Assembly: GCA_029549705.1 (NCBI GenBank)
Contig: JAKPIR010000220.1
Location: forward strand, 1 to 9,596
DNA from: Pseudomonadota bacterium
GTDB lineage: Bacteria > Pseudomonadota > Gammaproteobacteria > Burkholderiales > Methylophilaceae
Direction of reading: 5' to 3'
Length of the DNA: 9,596 nucleotides
Part shown: piece by piece, positions 1-6,132 of the stretch
Numbering within the stretch: the stretch's first letter is position 1
Layout of the letters: every line of letters starts with the position of its first letter
Notes under the pieces: model-generated
Databases searched by the model: none
The model's input: only the letters and a program-made list of their open reading frames with translations
Told to the model about the DNA's origin: nothing
Program-made: the position numbers and the translations under genes

Positions 1-997
1 GAATTTCGGCAAGCACTTCATCCATGCGATCCAGCGCACCTTGCTCTTTTAATTGGTTGGATAAATTTGAAATCATGCCACCTGGTACTTGATTCACCAG
101 TACGCGGGTGTCAACACCTGTAAAATCACTCTCAAATTGCCAATATTTTTTGCGCACTTCACGGAAATAAGCCGTGATTTCTTGCAGTGCCTGTAGGTTA
201 ATGCCCGTATCGTATTCGGTACCTTGCAGGGCAGCTACAATACTTTCAGTAGACGAATGACTGGCACCTTCGCCAAAAGACGAATTACTGGTGTCCACAA
301 TCGTGGCGCCAGCTTCAATGCCTTTCAAGAAACACATGGCTGACAAGCCTGAGGTGGCATGGCTATGCAAATGGATGGGAAGGCTCACAGCCGCACGCAA
401 TGCCTTAACGAGTTCGGATGTGCTTTGGGGTGTAAGCAAACCCGCCATATCTTTTATGGCAATGGTGTCGCAGCCCATGCCTTCAAGTTCTTTTGCTAAG
501 CCAACAAAGTGCGCAACATCGTGCACAGGGCTGGTCGTATAACTAATGGCACCTTCAGCAATTTTGCCGACTTTCTTAACGGCTTCCACTGAAGTTCTTA
601 AGTTGCGCATATCGTTCATGGCATCAAAAATACGGAACACATCCACGCCGTTATCTGCTGACTTTTTAACAAAAGCCTGTACAACATCGTCTGAATAATG
701 GCGGTAGCCAAGCAGATTTTGGCCACGCAGCAACATTTGAATGCGGCTGTTAGGCAGTGCCTTACGTAATTTAGCCAAGCGTGTCCAAGGGTCTTCTTTT
801 AAAAAGCGCACACAGGCATCAAACGTTGCACCGCCCCATGCTTCAAGCGACCAAAATCCAATGGCATCTAATTTAGCGCAAATGGGTAACATATCCTCAG
901 TACGCATCCGTGTGGCAATGAGCGATTGATGACCATCGCGCAATACCAATTCGGTAATGTGTACTTTGGAAGATTTTGACGCTTGAATGTTTGTCAT
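1..997 (-). CDS. pycB: Pyruvate carboxylase subunit B / oxaloacetate decarboxylase alpha-type carboxyltransferase (partial, 3' end off window)
   Basis: The first 332 codons are visible and the C-terminal part lies beyond the left edge. The protein is a TIM-barrel carboxyltransferase of the PycB/OadA family, which moves a carboxyl group between biotin and pyruvate/oxaloacetate in the cytoplasm. Visible motifs are LRDGHQS (Asp21, metal ligand), IKDMAGL (Lys182, the position of the carboxylated, metal-bridging lysine) and HSHATSG (His211 and His213, metal ligands), followed by VPGGMISNLSNQL (304-316). The biotinyl domain expected at the C-terminus is not in view. The ATG at 997 is preceded by AAAGAG seven bases upstream. 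It lies 57 bp downstream of pycA on the same strand, and that spacer is about 90% A+T. The adjacent biotin carboxylase favours a two-subunit pyruvate carboxylase over the sodium-pumping decarboxylase, whose OadB/OadG membrane subunits are not seen here. The family is certain; the exact reaction is inferred. Confidence 0.88.
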   Translation of the reverse strand, partial: MTNIQASKSSKVHITELVLRDGHQSLIATRMRTEDMLPICAKLDAIGFWSLEAWGGATFDACVRFLKEDPWTRLAKLRKALPNSRIQMLLRGQNLLGYRHYSDDVVQAFVKKSADNGVDVFRIFDAMNDMRNLRTSVEAVKKVGKIAEGAISYTTSPVHDVAHFVGLAKELEGMGCDTIAIKDMAGLLTPQSTSELVKALRAAVSLPIHLHSHATSGLSAMCFLKGIEAGATIVDTSNSSFGEGASHSSTESIVAALQGTEYDTGINLQALQEITAYFREVRKKYWQFESDFTGVDTRVLVNQVPGGMISNLSNQLKEQGALDRMDEVLAEI

Positions 998-1054
998 AGC
1001 TTAACTCTTTACTTTAAATAATATATTTAATTATATGTTTTTATTATATTTAAT

Positions 1055-2473
1055 CTAAACACCTTCGTGCGCAGCAATGGCGGCGGAAATGGCGGCGGCG
1101 ATTACTTCAGGTGCAATTTCATTGGCATAATTGGTGAGTTCTGGATGCTTTTCAACAAAACTCGTATTAAATTCTGCATTTCTAAAATCAGGGTGCTTCA
1201 GAATTTGCTGATAATAAGGAATGGTCGTTTTCACGCCATAAATTAACATGTCATCTAATGCCCGACGACCACGCTCAATCACGCTTTCCCAATCAAGTGC
1301 CCACACGGTGAGCTTTGCACACATGGAGTCATAGTAAGGCGGGATGACATAACCCGTATAAATGGCCGCATCCATACGCACCCCTGGCCCACCTGGGGAG
1401 TAATAGCGGGTAATTTTGCCAAAACTTGGTAAGAAATCGTTTTTGGGGTCTTCCGCATTAATGCGGAATTCCATGGCATAACCCCTGAATTGCACCTCTT
1501 TTTGCACATATTGCAACGGCAAGCCGAAGGCAACGCGTATTTGCTCTTGCACAATATCAATACCGGTGATGGTTTCGGTCACGGTATGCTCTACTTGCAG
1601 GCGCGTGTTCATTTCCATGAAATAGAACGTATTGTCTGAATCCAGCAAAAACTCTACCGTACCCGCATTTTCATAGCCAACAGCTTTGGCCGCTTTTACA
1701 GCTAAACCGCCAATATATTCACGTTGCGCCTGCGTGAGCTGCGGGGAAGGGGCAATTTCAATCAATTTTTGGTTACGGCGCTGAATCGAGCAGTCGCGCT
1801 CAAAAAGATGAATCACATTACCTTGCGAGTCAGCCAGCACCTGTACTTCAATGTGGCGTGGCGAAACGACGCATTTTTCTAAAAACACTTCAGGTTTACC
1901 AAAGGCCTTGCTGGCCTCACTAATCACGCGGTCGTAATTACTTAATAATTCTTTTTCGCTATCGCAACGGCGTATACCACGACCGCCGCCGCCATTCGTG
2001 GCTTTCAGCATAACCGGGTAACCAATTTTTTTAGCTAAAGCCACGGCTTCATCCAAATTTTCCAAGTTACCATCACTCCCGGGGGTACAGGGAATGCCGG
2101 CAGTCGTCATCGCATTTCTGGCTTGAATTTTATCGCCCATTTGGCGAATCACCGAGGCGTTTGGCCCGATAAATTTAATGCCACGGCGCGCGCAAATTTC
2201 AGCCAACTCCGGATTTTCAGACAAAAAGCCATAGCCAGGATGCAGGGCATCACAGCCAGAAGCGACTGCTAAATTCACAATATTGTGTGCGTTTAAATAG
2301 CCTGCTACTGGGTCAGCGCCGATGTTATACGCTTCATCTGCTTTTTTTACATGCAAGGCCTGGCGATCTGCATCAGCATAAATTGCAACAGATTTAATGC
2401 CCATTTCAGAGCAAGCGCGTACAATGCGCACTGCGATCTCACCACGGTTAGCCACTAGAATTTTTTTAAACAC
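1055..2473 (-). CDS. pycA: Biotin carboxylase subunit of two-subunit pyruvate carboxylase (AccC/PycA family)
   Basis: This 472-residue ATP-grasp enzyme carboxylates biotin using ATP and bicarbonate. It has the canonical N-terminus MFKKILVANRGEIAVRI, then HPGYGFLSEN (78-87), Lys115, Lys157, the glycine-rich ATP loop GGGGRGIR (161-168), His207, Lys236, Glu274, Glu287, and NTRLQVEH (289-296) with Arg291 and Glu295, then Arg337. There is no biotinyl domain, so biotin must sit on a partner, presumably PycB encoded just downstream. It could be mistaken for AccC of acetyl-CoA carboxylase (about 449 residues in E. coli). The PycB neighbour, the absence of accB, and the longer C-terminus ending in an Ala-rich tail favour PycA. 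The start codon is GTG, supported by AAGG seven bases upstream and by the family N-terminus. It is transcribed away from yceD. Confidence 0.9.
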   Translation of the reverse strand: MFKKILVANRGEIAVRIVRACSEMGIKSVAIYADADRQALHVKKADEAYNIGADPVAGYLNAHNIVNLAVASGCDALHPGYGFLSENPELAEICARRGIKFIGPNASVIRQMGDKIQARNAMTTAGIPCTPGSDGNLENLDEAVALAKKIGYPVMLKATNGGGGRGIRRCDSEKELLSNYDRVISEASKAFGKPEVFLEKCVVSPRHIEVQVLADSQGNVIHLFERDCSIQRRNQKLIEIAPSPQLTQAQREYIGGLAVKAAKAVGYENAGTVEFLLDSDNTFYFMEMNTRLQVEHTVTETITGIDIVQEQIRVAFGLPLQYVQKEVQFRGYAMEFRINAEDPKNDFLPSFGKITRYYSPGGPGVRMDAAIYTGYVIPPYYDSMCAKLTVWALDWESVIERGRRALDDMLIYGVKTTIPYYQQILKHPDFRNAEFNTSFVEKHPELTNYANEIAPEVIAAAISAAIAAHEGV

Positions 2474-2507
2474 AGACGCGCCTTAAAGTTATTACTCAAA
2501 CTTGGCA

Positions 2508-2536
2508 ATTGTAACATGCACGAGCCGCTAGCTAAA
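2508..2536 (-). promoter_or_regulatory. Candidate pycA promoter (extended -10)
   Basis: Read on the minus strand, there is a -10 of TACAAT (2508-2513; 5 of 6 to consensus) with an upstream TG giving the extended form TGTTACAAT. Seventeen bases further upstream is a poor -35, TTTAGC (2531-2536; 3 of 6). Transcription would begin near 2501, leaving a leader of about 28 nt before the GTG, which holds the AAGG ribosome site. This comes from motif reading in an AT-rich region. A convincing counterpart for the divergent yceD gene was not found; a CATAAT at 2570-2575 lacks a -35. Confidence 0.38.
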
Positions 2537-2615
2537 TACTTAACTCGGGCTTCACGTGTTAAATTTACGCATAATTTTTTAAGATGAAACCACCTGATGA
2601 TGCGTTAGGAATAAT

Positions 2616-3143
2616 ATGAACCAACACTTAGTGATTGATAATTTAGCCTTTTCAAAAAAGAGTGAGGCCCTTAGCGGCATTCTGCTATTGGCAGACTGCC
2701 CAAGACTACAAGAGTTGTTGCATCAGCCATCATTAAAAGCAGAGTCTAAGGCACAGGAAATAGCATTCAATTTAACAGGCACGACCAATTCACTCAATCA
2801 ACATTTTTTAAGCCTTAGCATCACTGCCAATCTAAGCGCAAATTGCCAGCGTTGCCTAAGCGCAATGCCGCTAATATTAAAACTGCATTTTAACTACCTG
2901 ATTAGTGATGTCGAGGATGCCGACCTAGAAGCACTAGCGCTTGATAACGTGGATGATTACGATCTACTCCAATCCAATGCCAATATGGACCTGGCAGCCT
3001 TGATTGAAGATGAGTTGATTATGGCGCTGCCTATTGCGCCCACCCATGAAAACAACTGTGTTGAATTGATTACCCAAAGTGGCGAAAAACCTAATCCGTT
3101 TGCAGCGTTACAAGGGCTGATTAAGCCGCAAAAAAGTGAATGA
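2616..3143 (+). CDS. yceD: YceD/DUF177 family protein (23S rRNA accumulation)
   Basis: This 175-residue cytoplasmic protein belongs to the YceD (DUF177) family, whose members are needed for normal 23S rRNA accumulation and are typically encoded just upstream of rpmF. Supporting features are the conserved CQRC pair (Cys77, Cys80), the acidic middle (about 98-118), the block DLAALIEDELIMALPIAP (125-142), a further Cys148 and the terminal KPNPFAALQGL signature (158-168). No signal peptide or membrane segment is present. AGGA lies five bases before the ATG. Length matches the family (about 170-175 residues). Unlike the usual arrangement, rpmF does not follow at once but starts 487 bp downstream with its own promoter. 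The biochemical role of the family is poorly defined, so the function is by family membership only. Confidence 0.87.
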   Translation: MNQHLVIDNLAFSKKSEALSGILLLADCPRLQELLHQPSLKAESKAQEIAFNLTGTTNSLNQHFLSLSITANLSANCQRCLSAMPLILKLHFNYLISDVEDADLEALALDNVDDYDLLQSNANMDLAALIEDELIMALPIAPTHENNCVELITQSGEKPNPFAALQGLIKPQKSE

Positions 3144-3492
3144 TGGAACAGGGGAGTTTCGCCTAATTCATGGTACTTTAATCATGCTTATTACGCGCAT
3201 TGAAAAATTTAAAATTTTGCTCTAAATCTGCGTTTTAATGTCACAACCTTTTTCGATGCGCTGCAACCCTTGTAAATAAAGGCTTGCAGAGGAGGAAATT
3301 TTTCTCGACGAATTCACTGCGTTTTTTCACAATTTAAAAATAGGCACTTTCGAAGGGAATCTTTGCGTTATTTCATAAGACTTGGCCATACGCTAAAAAG
3401 TAAAATTGATCCAATTTAAACCACAATTTACACTAAGGACCGCAATATATTGATATCGCGCATATTTTTTAGTGGATAAAATGTGATTTTGG
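3144..3492 (+). other. Long non-coding stretch between yceD and rpmF
   Basis: No convincing reading frame of useful length is seen on either strand. The stretch is AT-rich with runs of A and T. It holds the palindromic repeat copy at 3229-3289, and a second occurrence of part of that repeat, CTGCGTTTT followed by TCACAA, at 3317-3332. A T-run followed by AGTGGAT at 3465-3477 resembles the lead-in of the other repeat copy after fabF (9546-9559). No intrinsic terminator with a T-tract was found after yceD. The simplest reading is that a dispersed non-coding element is lodged between two genes that are normally adjacent. Confidence 0.6.
3229..3289 (+). repeat. Dispersed repeat copy 1 with palindromic core
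   Basis: The block beginning CAACCTTTTT at 3244-3271 matches 9569-9596 at 24 of 28 positions. The nine bases at 3229-3237 match 9555-9563 at 8 of 9. The copy includes a near-perfect hairpin: CTGCAACCCTT (3261-3271), loop GTAAATA (3272-3278), AAGGCTTGCAG (3279-3289). This is an 11-bp stem with one mismatch at its seventh base. It has no coding content. No T-tract follows, so it is not a classical terminator. The repeat family is not one I can name. Confidence 0.6.
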
Positions 3493-3521
3493 CTGACAAA
3501 AGTTAGCTTTTATATTATAGT
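3493..3521 (+). promoter_or_regulatory. Sigma-70-type promoter for rpmF and the fab operon
   Basis: CTGACA (3493-3498; 5 of 6 to TTGACA) is followed after exactly 17 bases by TATAGT (3516-3521; 5 of 6 to TATAAT). The predicted start is near 3528, giving a leader of about 100 nt before rpmF that contains the hairpin at 3557-3579. The region upstream is AT-rich, which could act as an UP-like element. This is the best promoter match in the window and fits the high demand for L32. Confidence 0.62.
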
Positions 3522-3556
3522 GCCGGGTTAGCAGTTTAACGTAGTCTTTAATTCGC

Positions 3557-3579
3557 GGTGCTTAAGTTACTCAAGCACC
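3557..3579 (+). promoter_or_regulatory. Hairpin in the rpmF 5' leader
   Basis: GGTGCTTAAG (3557-3566) and CTCAAGCACC (3570-3579) form a 10-bp stem with one mismatch and a TTA loop. The structure sits between the predicted transcription start (about 3528) and the rpmF ribosome site at 3621. No T-tract follows, so termination by this hairpin alone is unlikely. It could protect the 5' end or bind a regulator such as L32 itself, but that role is only a guess. Confidence 0.5.
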
Positions 3580-3620
3580 AGTTAGCATGTAATTAAGATG
3601 ATGTTTATAATCATTTTATT

Positions 3621-3633
3621 GGAGTTTATTATG
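3621..3633 (+). promoter_or_regulatory. rpmF ribosome binding site that decides the start
   Basis: GGAG (3621-3624) lies six bases before the ATG at 3631. This fixes the L32 start at 3631 rather than at the in-frame ATG at 3598, which would add a hydrophobic 11-residue extension absent from the L32 family and has no comparable site. Confidence 0.85.
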
Positions 3634-3810
3634 GCAGTTCAGCAAAACAAAAAAACACCGTCAAAACGCGGTATGCATCGTTCACATGACTTTTTAGTCA
3701 ATCCGGCATTGGCCGTTGAGCCAACAACAGGCGAGGCACATTTGCGTCATCACATCAGCCCAAACGGTTATTACCGTGGCCGTAAAGTGATTGCAACTAA
3801 AGGCGAATAA
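3631..3810 (+). CDS. rpmF: 50S ribosomal protein L32 (bL32)
   Basis: This 59-residue basic protein of the large ribosomal subunit has the classic proteobacterial start MAVQQNKKTPSKRGMHRSHD and the C-terminal block HLRHHISPNGYYRGRKVI. It contains no cysteine, so it is the zinc-free form. The length agrees with E. coli L32 (57 residues). GGAG six bases upstream and the family N-terminus both support the start at 3631. It sits between yceD and plsX, as in many proteobacteria, but has its own strong promoter and a leader hairpin. Two hairpins separate it from plsX. Confidence 0.97.
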   Translation: MAVQQNKKTPSKRGMHRSHDFLVNPALAVEPTTGEAHLRHHISPNGYYRGRKVIATKGE

Positions 3811-3832
3811 TTTCAATTTGTTTGTACTAATG

Positions 3833-3858
3833 CTAATATTAGCCAACGCTAATATTGG
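3833..3858 (+). promoter_or_regulatory. AT-rich hairpin directly after rpmF
   Basis: AATATTAGC (3835-3843) and GCTAATATT (3848-3856) form a perfect 9-bp stem with a CAAC loop. The stem is extendable by a U-G and a C-G pair to 3833-3858. The left part also contains the 12-base palindrome GCTAATATTAGC (3832-3843), so GCTAATATT appears twice, 16 bases apart. It starts 22 bases after the rpmF stop codon. There is no T-tract, so a processing or 3'-end stabilising role is more likely than termination. Confidence 0.5.
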
Positions 3859-3900
3859 GTTAAATATACAAGTTGCGACTTTCTGCGCTTGAACCAATTT

Positions 3901-3930
3901 TAACGCCGCACCAATTTTGGCGCGGCGTTA
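3901..3930 (+). promoter_or_regulatory. GC-rich hairpin between rpmF and plsX
   Basis: TAACGCCGC (3901-3909) pairs perfectly with GCGGCGTTA (3922-3930). After one mismatch, CCA/TGG can close further over an ATTT loop. The stem would be very stable, but the sequence after it (GTGTATC) has no T-run, so a standard intrinsic terminator is unlikely on the plus strand. It may be a processing site or a partial attenuator that lowers plsX-fab expression relative to rpmF. Confidence 0.5.
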
Positions 3931-3993
3931 GTGTATCTAGCGTTTGCTATGTTTTATTTCATGGTGTGATTTTCAAATAGGCTGAATAAACCA

Positions 3994-5067
3994 ATGGATA
4001 TTACCCTTTCGGTTGATGCAATGGGCGGTGATCACGGCCCACATGTGACGATTCCCGCAGTATTGAAGGCGCTGGACGAAGATTCGCAGCTCAATGTAGT
4101 GCTGGTGGGTTTGAGTGATGCGATAGAAGCCGAACTCAAAGCCCGCAAGGCGAGTACTGGTCCACGATTACGCATTCATCATGCCACTGAAGTGGTGACC
4201 ATGGATGAAGCGCCGCAAAGTGCGCTCAAAAACAAAAAAGACTCATCCATGCGCGTGGCGATTAACTTAGTCAAAAGTGGTGAGGCCAACGCCTGTATAA
4301 GCGCAGGCAATACTGGCGCATTAATGGCAACCGCACGCTTCGTACTCAAAACTTTGCCGGGCATAGATCGCCCTGCAATTGCAGGCGTGTTCCCTAGCCA
4401 AAAAGGTAAAACTTACATTCTGGATTTAGGTGCTAATGCGGATAGTACACCCGAACAATTACTACAGTTTGCAGTCATGGGTAGCATGCTGGTGTCCTCC
4501 GTTGCAAATAAAGCAAAGCCTACGGTTGGCTTGCTCAATATTGGCTCTGAAGATATTAAAGGCAACGAAGTGGTGAAGCAGGCCGGCGAATTGCTACGTG
4601 CGAGCCATTTAAATTTTTATGGCAACGTTGAGGGCAATGACATTTTTAAAGGCACCACTGATTTAGTGGTCTGTGATGGCTTTGTCGGCAACGTGACATT
4701 AAAAGCCTCAGAGGGCGTTGCACAAATGATGGGGCGCTTTTTGTCAGAAGAATTCAAACGTAACTGGCTGACCAAATTGATGGGGCTTGTTGCCATGCCT
4801 GTGTTAAAGTCATTTAAAAAGCGCCTTGACCCACGTTTATATAATGGCGCAAGCTTTTTAGGCTTACGCGGCATTGTGGTGAAAAGCCATGGTGGTGCGG
4901 ATATTGTAGGCTTTAAAAACGCCATCCACATTGCGGTGGAAGAAGCCCGCAGTGGTGTGTTGCGCCGCATTACTGAACAGTTGGAGATTGAACATATACA
5001 ATCGCAAAACCAATCAAACGGTGACACCGCGTTTGGCGGTGAAGCAAACCACTTGGAAAACGCATGA
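3994..5067 (+). CDS. plsX: Phosphate acyltransferase PlsX
   Basis: This 357-residue protein (E. coli PlsX: 356) converts acyl-ACP and phosphate to acyl-phosphate, the donor for PlsY in the first step of phosphatidic acid synthesis. It is a peripheral, cytoplasmic-face enzyme. Family motifs in order: VDAMGGDHGP (7-16), ISAGNTGALMA (102-112), ILDLGANAD (142-150), LLNIGSE (180-186), GNVEGNDI (210-217), CDGFVGNVTLKASEG (227-241) and NGASFLGLRGIVVKSHG (284-300). The C-terminal 25 or so residues are polar and probably disordered. The ATG at 3994 matches the family N-terminus, but its ribosome site is poor: only AGG twelve bases upstream. The last four bases overlap fabH (ATGA), implying translational coupling. 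Confidence 0.97.
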   Translation: MDITLSVDAMGGDHGPHVTIPAVLKALDEDSQLNVVLVGLSDAIEAELKARKASTGPRLRIHHATEVVTMDEAPQSALKNKKDSSMRVAINLVKSGEANACISAGNTGALMATARFVLKTLPGIDRPAIAGVFPSQKGKTYILDLGANADSTPEQLLQFAVMGSMLVSSVANKAKPTVGLLNIGSEDIKGNEVVKQAGELLRASHLNFYGNVEGNDIFKGTTDLVVCDGFVGNVTLKASEGVAQMMGRFLSEEFKRNWLTKLMGLVAMPVLKSFKKRLDPRLYNGASFLGLRGIVVKSHGGADIVGFKNAIHIAVEEARSGVLRRITEQLEIEHIQSQNQSNGDTAFGGEANHLENA

Positions 5068-6023
5068 CAAATTCAAGCAACATTTATTCACGTATTGCGG
5101 GCACGGGCAGCTACTTGCCCGAAAAACTACTGACCAATGCCGATTTAGAGCATATGGTTGATACCACTGACGAGTGGATCTTTACGCGTACTGGCATACG
5201 CGAGCGCCATTTAATTGCTGACGACCAAGTGACGAGTGACTTAGCGTTGCATGCAGCGCGAAATGCTATTGAATCGGCAAACGTCGCATTAACTGACATT
5301 GATTTAATTATTGTCGCGACCACCACGCCTGACAAAATTTTTCCAAGTACCGCAGTAATACTGCAAAATAAACTAGGTATCTCTGGCTGTCCAGCCTTTG
5401 ATATTCAGGCCGTGTGCAGCGGTTTTGTTTATGCACTGGCCACTGCAGATAATTTTATCAAGTCTGGCGCTGCCAAGTGTGCGCTGGTGATTGGGGCTGA
5501 GGCTTTTTCACGCATTGTAGATTGGACTGATCGCGGTAACTGCATTTTATGGGGCGATGGCGCTGGTGCTGTCATACTACAAGCAAGCCAAGAACAAGGG
5601 GTCATTTCTACACATCTGCATGCCGATGGCAATTATGAAAAAATGTTGCATGTGCCGCGAAAAACAACGGGGCAGGACACCGTGGTGATGGAAGGTAATG
5701 CCGTATTCAAAATCGCCGTGAACACGCTGGATGCAATCGTGGATGAAACACTGACTGCCAATGGCCTACAAAAATCCGACATTGACTGGCTAGTGCCACA
5801 CCAAGCCAATATTCGTATACTACAAGCTACAGCCAAAAAGCTGGATATGAATATGGATCATGTCGTAGTGACCGTGGATAAGCATGGAAATACCTCAGCT
5901 GCGTCAATTCCCTTAGCGCTTGATGTGGCAGTCCGTGATGGCCGCATTCAACGTGGCGATATGATTTTAATGGAAGCGTTTGGTGGTGGGTTTACATGGG
6001 GTTCTGCTTTAATTAAGTATTAA
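5064..6023 (+). CDS. fabH: 3-oxoacyl-ACP synthase III (FabH)
   Basis: This 319-residue thiolase-fold condensing enzyme starts fatty acid synthesis by joining acetyl-CoA to malonyl-ACP. The catalytic triad is complete: Cys118 in AVCSGFVYA, His246 in PHQANIRI and Asn276 in GNTSAASIPLAL. The N-terminal DEWIFTRTGIRERH (36-49) and C-terminal EAFGGGFTWGSALIKY (304-319) are typical. The length equals the family norm (317-320). The start ATG overlaps the plsX stop as ATGA, with GGA six bases upstream, so re-initiation from plsX is likely. A 109-bp AT-rich gap follows before fabD. Confidence 0.97.
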   Translation: MTNSSNIYSRIAGTGSYLPEKLLTNADLEHMVDTTDEWIFTRTGIRERHLIADDQVTSDLALHAARNAIESANVALTDIDLIIVATTTPDKIFPSTAVILQNKLGISGCPAFDIQAVCSGFVYALATADNFIKSGAAKCALVIGAEAFSRIVDWTDRGNCILWGDGAGAVILQASQEQGVISTHLHADGNYEKMLHVPRKTTGQDTVVMEGNAVFKIAVNTLDAIVDETLTANGLQKSDIDWLVPHQANIRILQATAKKLDMNMDHVVVTVDKHGNTSAASIPLALDVAVRDGRIQRGDMILMEAFGGGFTWGSALIKY

Positions 6024-6090
6024 AAAGCATGATTAAAAAAGTGTAAAACAAAGTAAAATACGCTATAAAATCTTTGCAGTTGCGTGGCAT

Positions 6091-6119
6091 TTAGCACGTT
6101 CAAATTTAACACTTATAAA
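6091..6119 (+). promoter_or_regulatory. Weak internal promoter candidate ahead of fabD
   Basis: TTAGCA (6091-6096; 4 of 6) and TATAAA (6114-6119; 5 of 6) are spaced by 17 bases. Transcription would begin about seven bases before the fabD ATG, giving an almost leaderless message. A second TATAAA at 6064-6069 has only a poor -35. In so AT-rich a gap chance matches are common. Confidence 0.3.
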
Positions 6120-6132
6120 ACGAATATAAACG

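Noticed and set aside
291..929. Plus-strand open frames of 62-83 codons inside the left end.
   Set aside because: They lie antisense to a clearly conserved carboxyltransferase gene that is open through all 332 visible codons, and their translations resemble no family.
1055..2473. Naming the biotin carboxylase accC of acetyl-CoA carboxylase.
   Set aside because: No accB is adjacent. It is paired instead with a PycB/OadA-type gene, and its length and C-terminus fit PycA better, although the catalytic core alone cannot distinguish the two.
3190..3199. Shared 10-mer ATTACGCGCA at 3190-3199 and 7848-7857 as another repeat copy.
   Set aside because: The match does not extend beyond ten bases, so chance is a sufficient explanation.
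3598..3630. An upstream in-frame ATG that would extend rpmF by 11 hydrophobic residues.
   Set aside because: L32 proteins start at MAVQQNK, and a GGAG site lies six bases before the ATG at 3631. The extension has no family support.
3144..3630. A CRISPR array or transposon in the long gap.
   Set aside because: There are no regularly spaced repeats, no transposase frame and no clear terminal inverted repeats with target duplications.
3901..3930. Calling the GC-rich hairpin after rpmF an intrinsic terminator.
   Set aside because: No T-tract follows on the plus strand, and no minus-strand gene ends nearby that would need one.
4617..5027. A 136-codon minus-strand open frame within plsX.
   Set aside because: It is antisense to well-conserved plsX motifs. 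Its translation is rich in Ser, Pro and Cys, as expected for a shadow frame.
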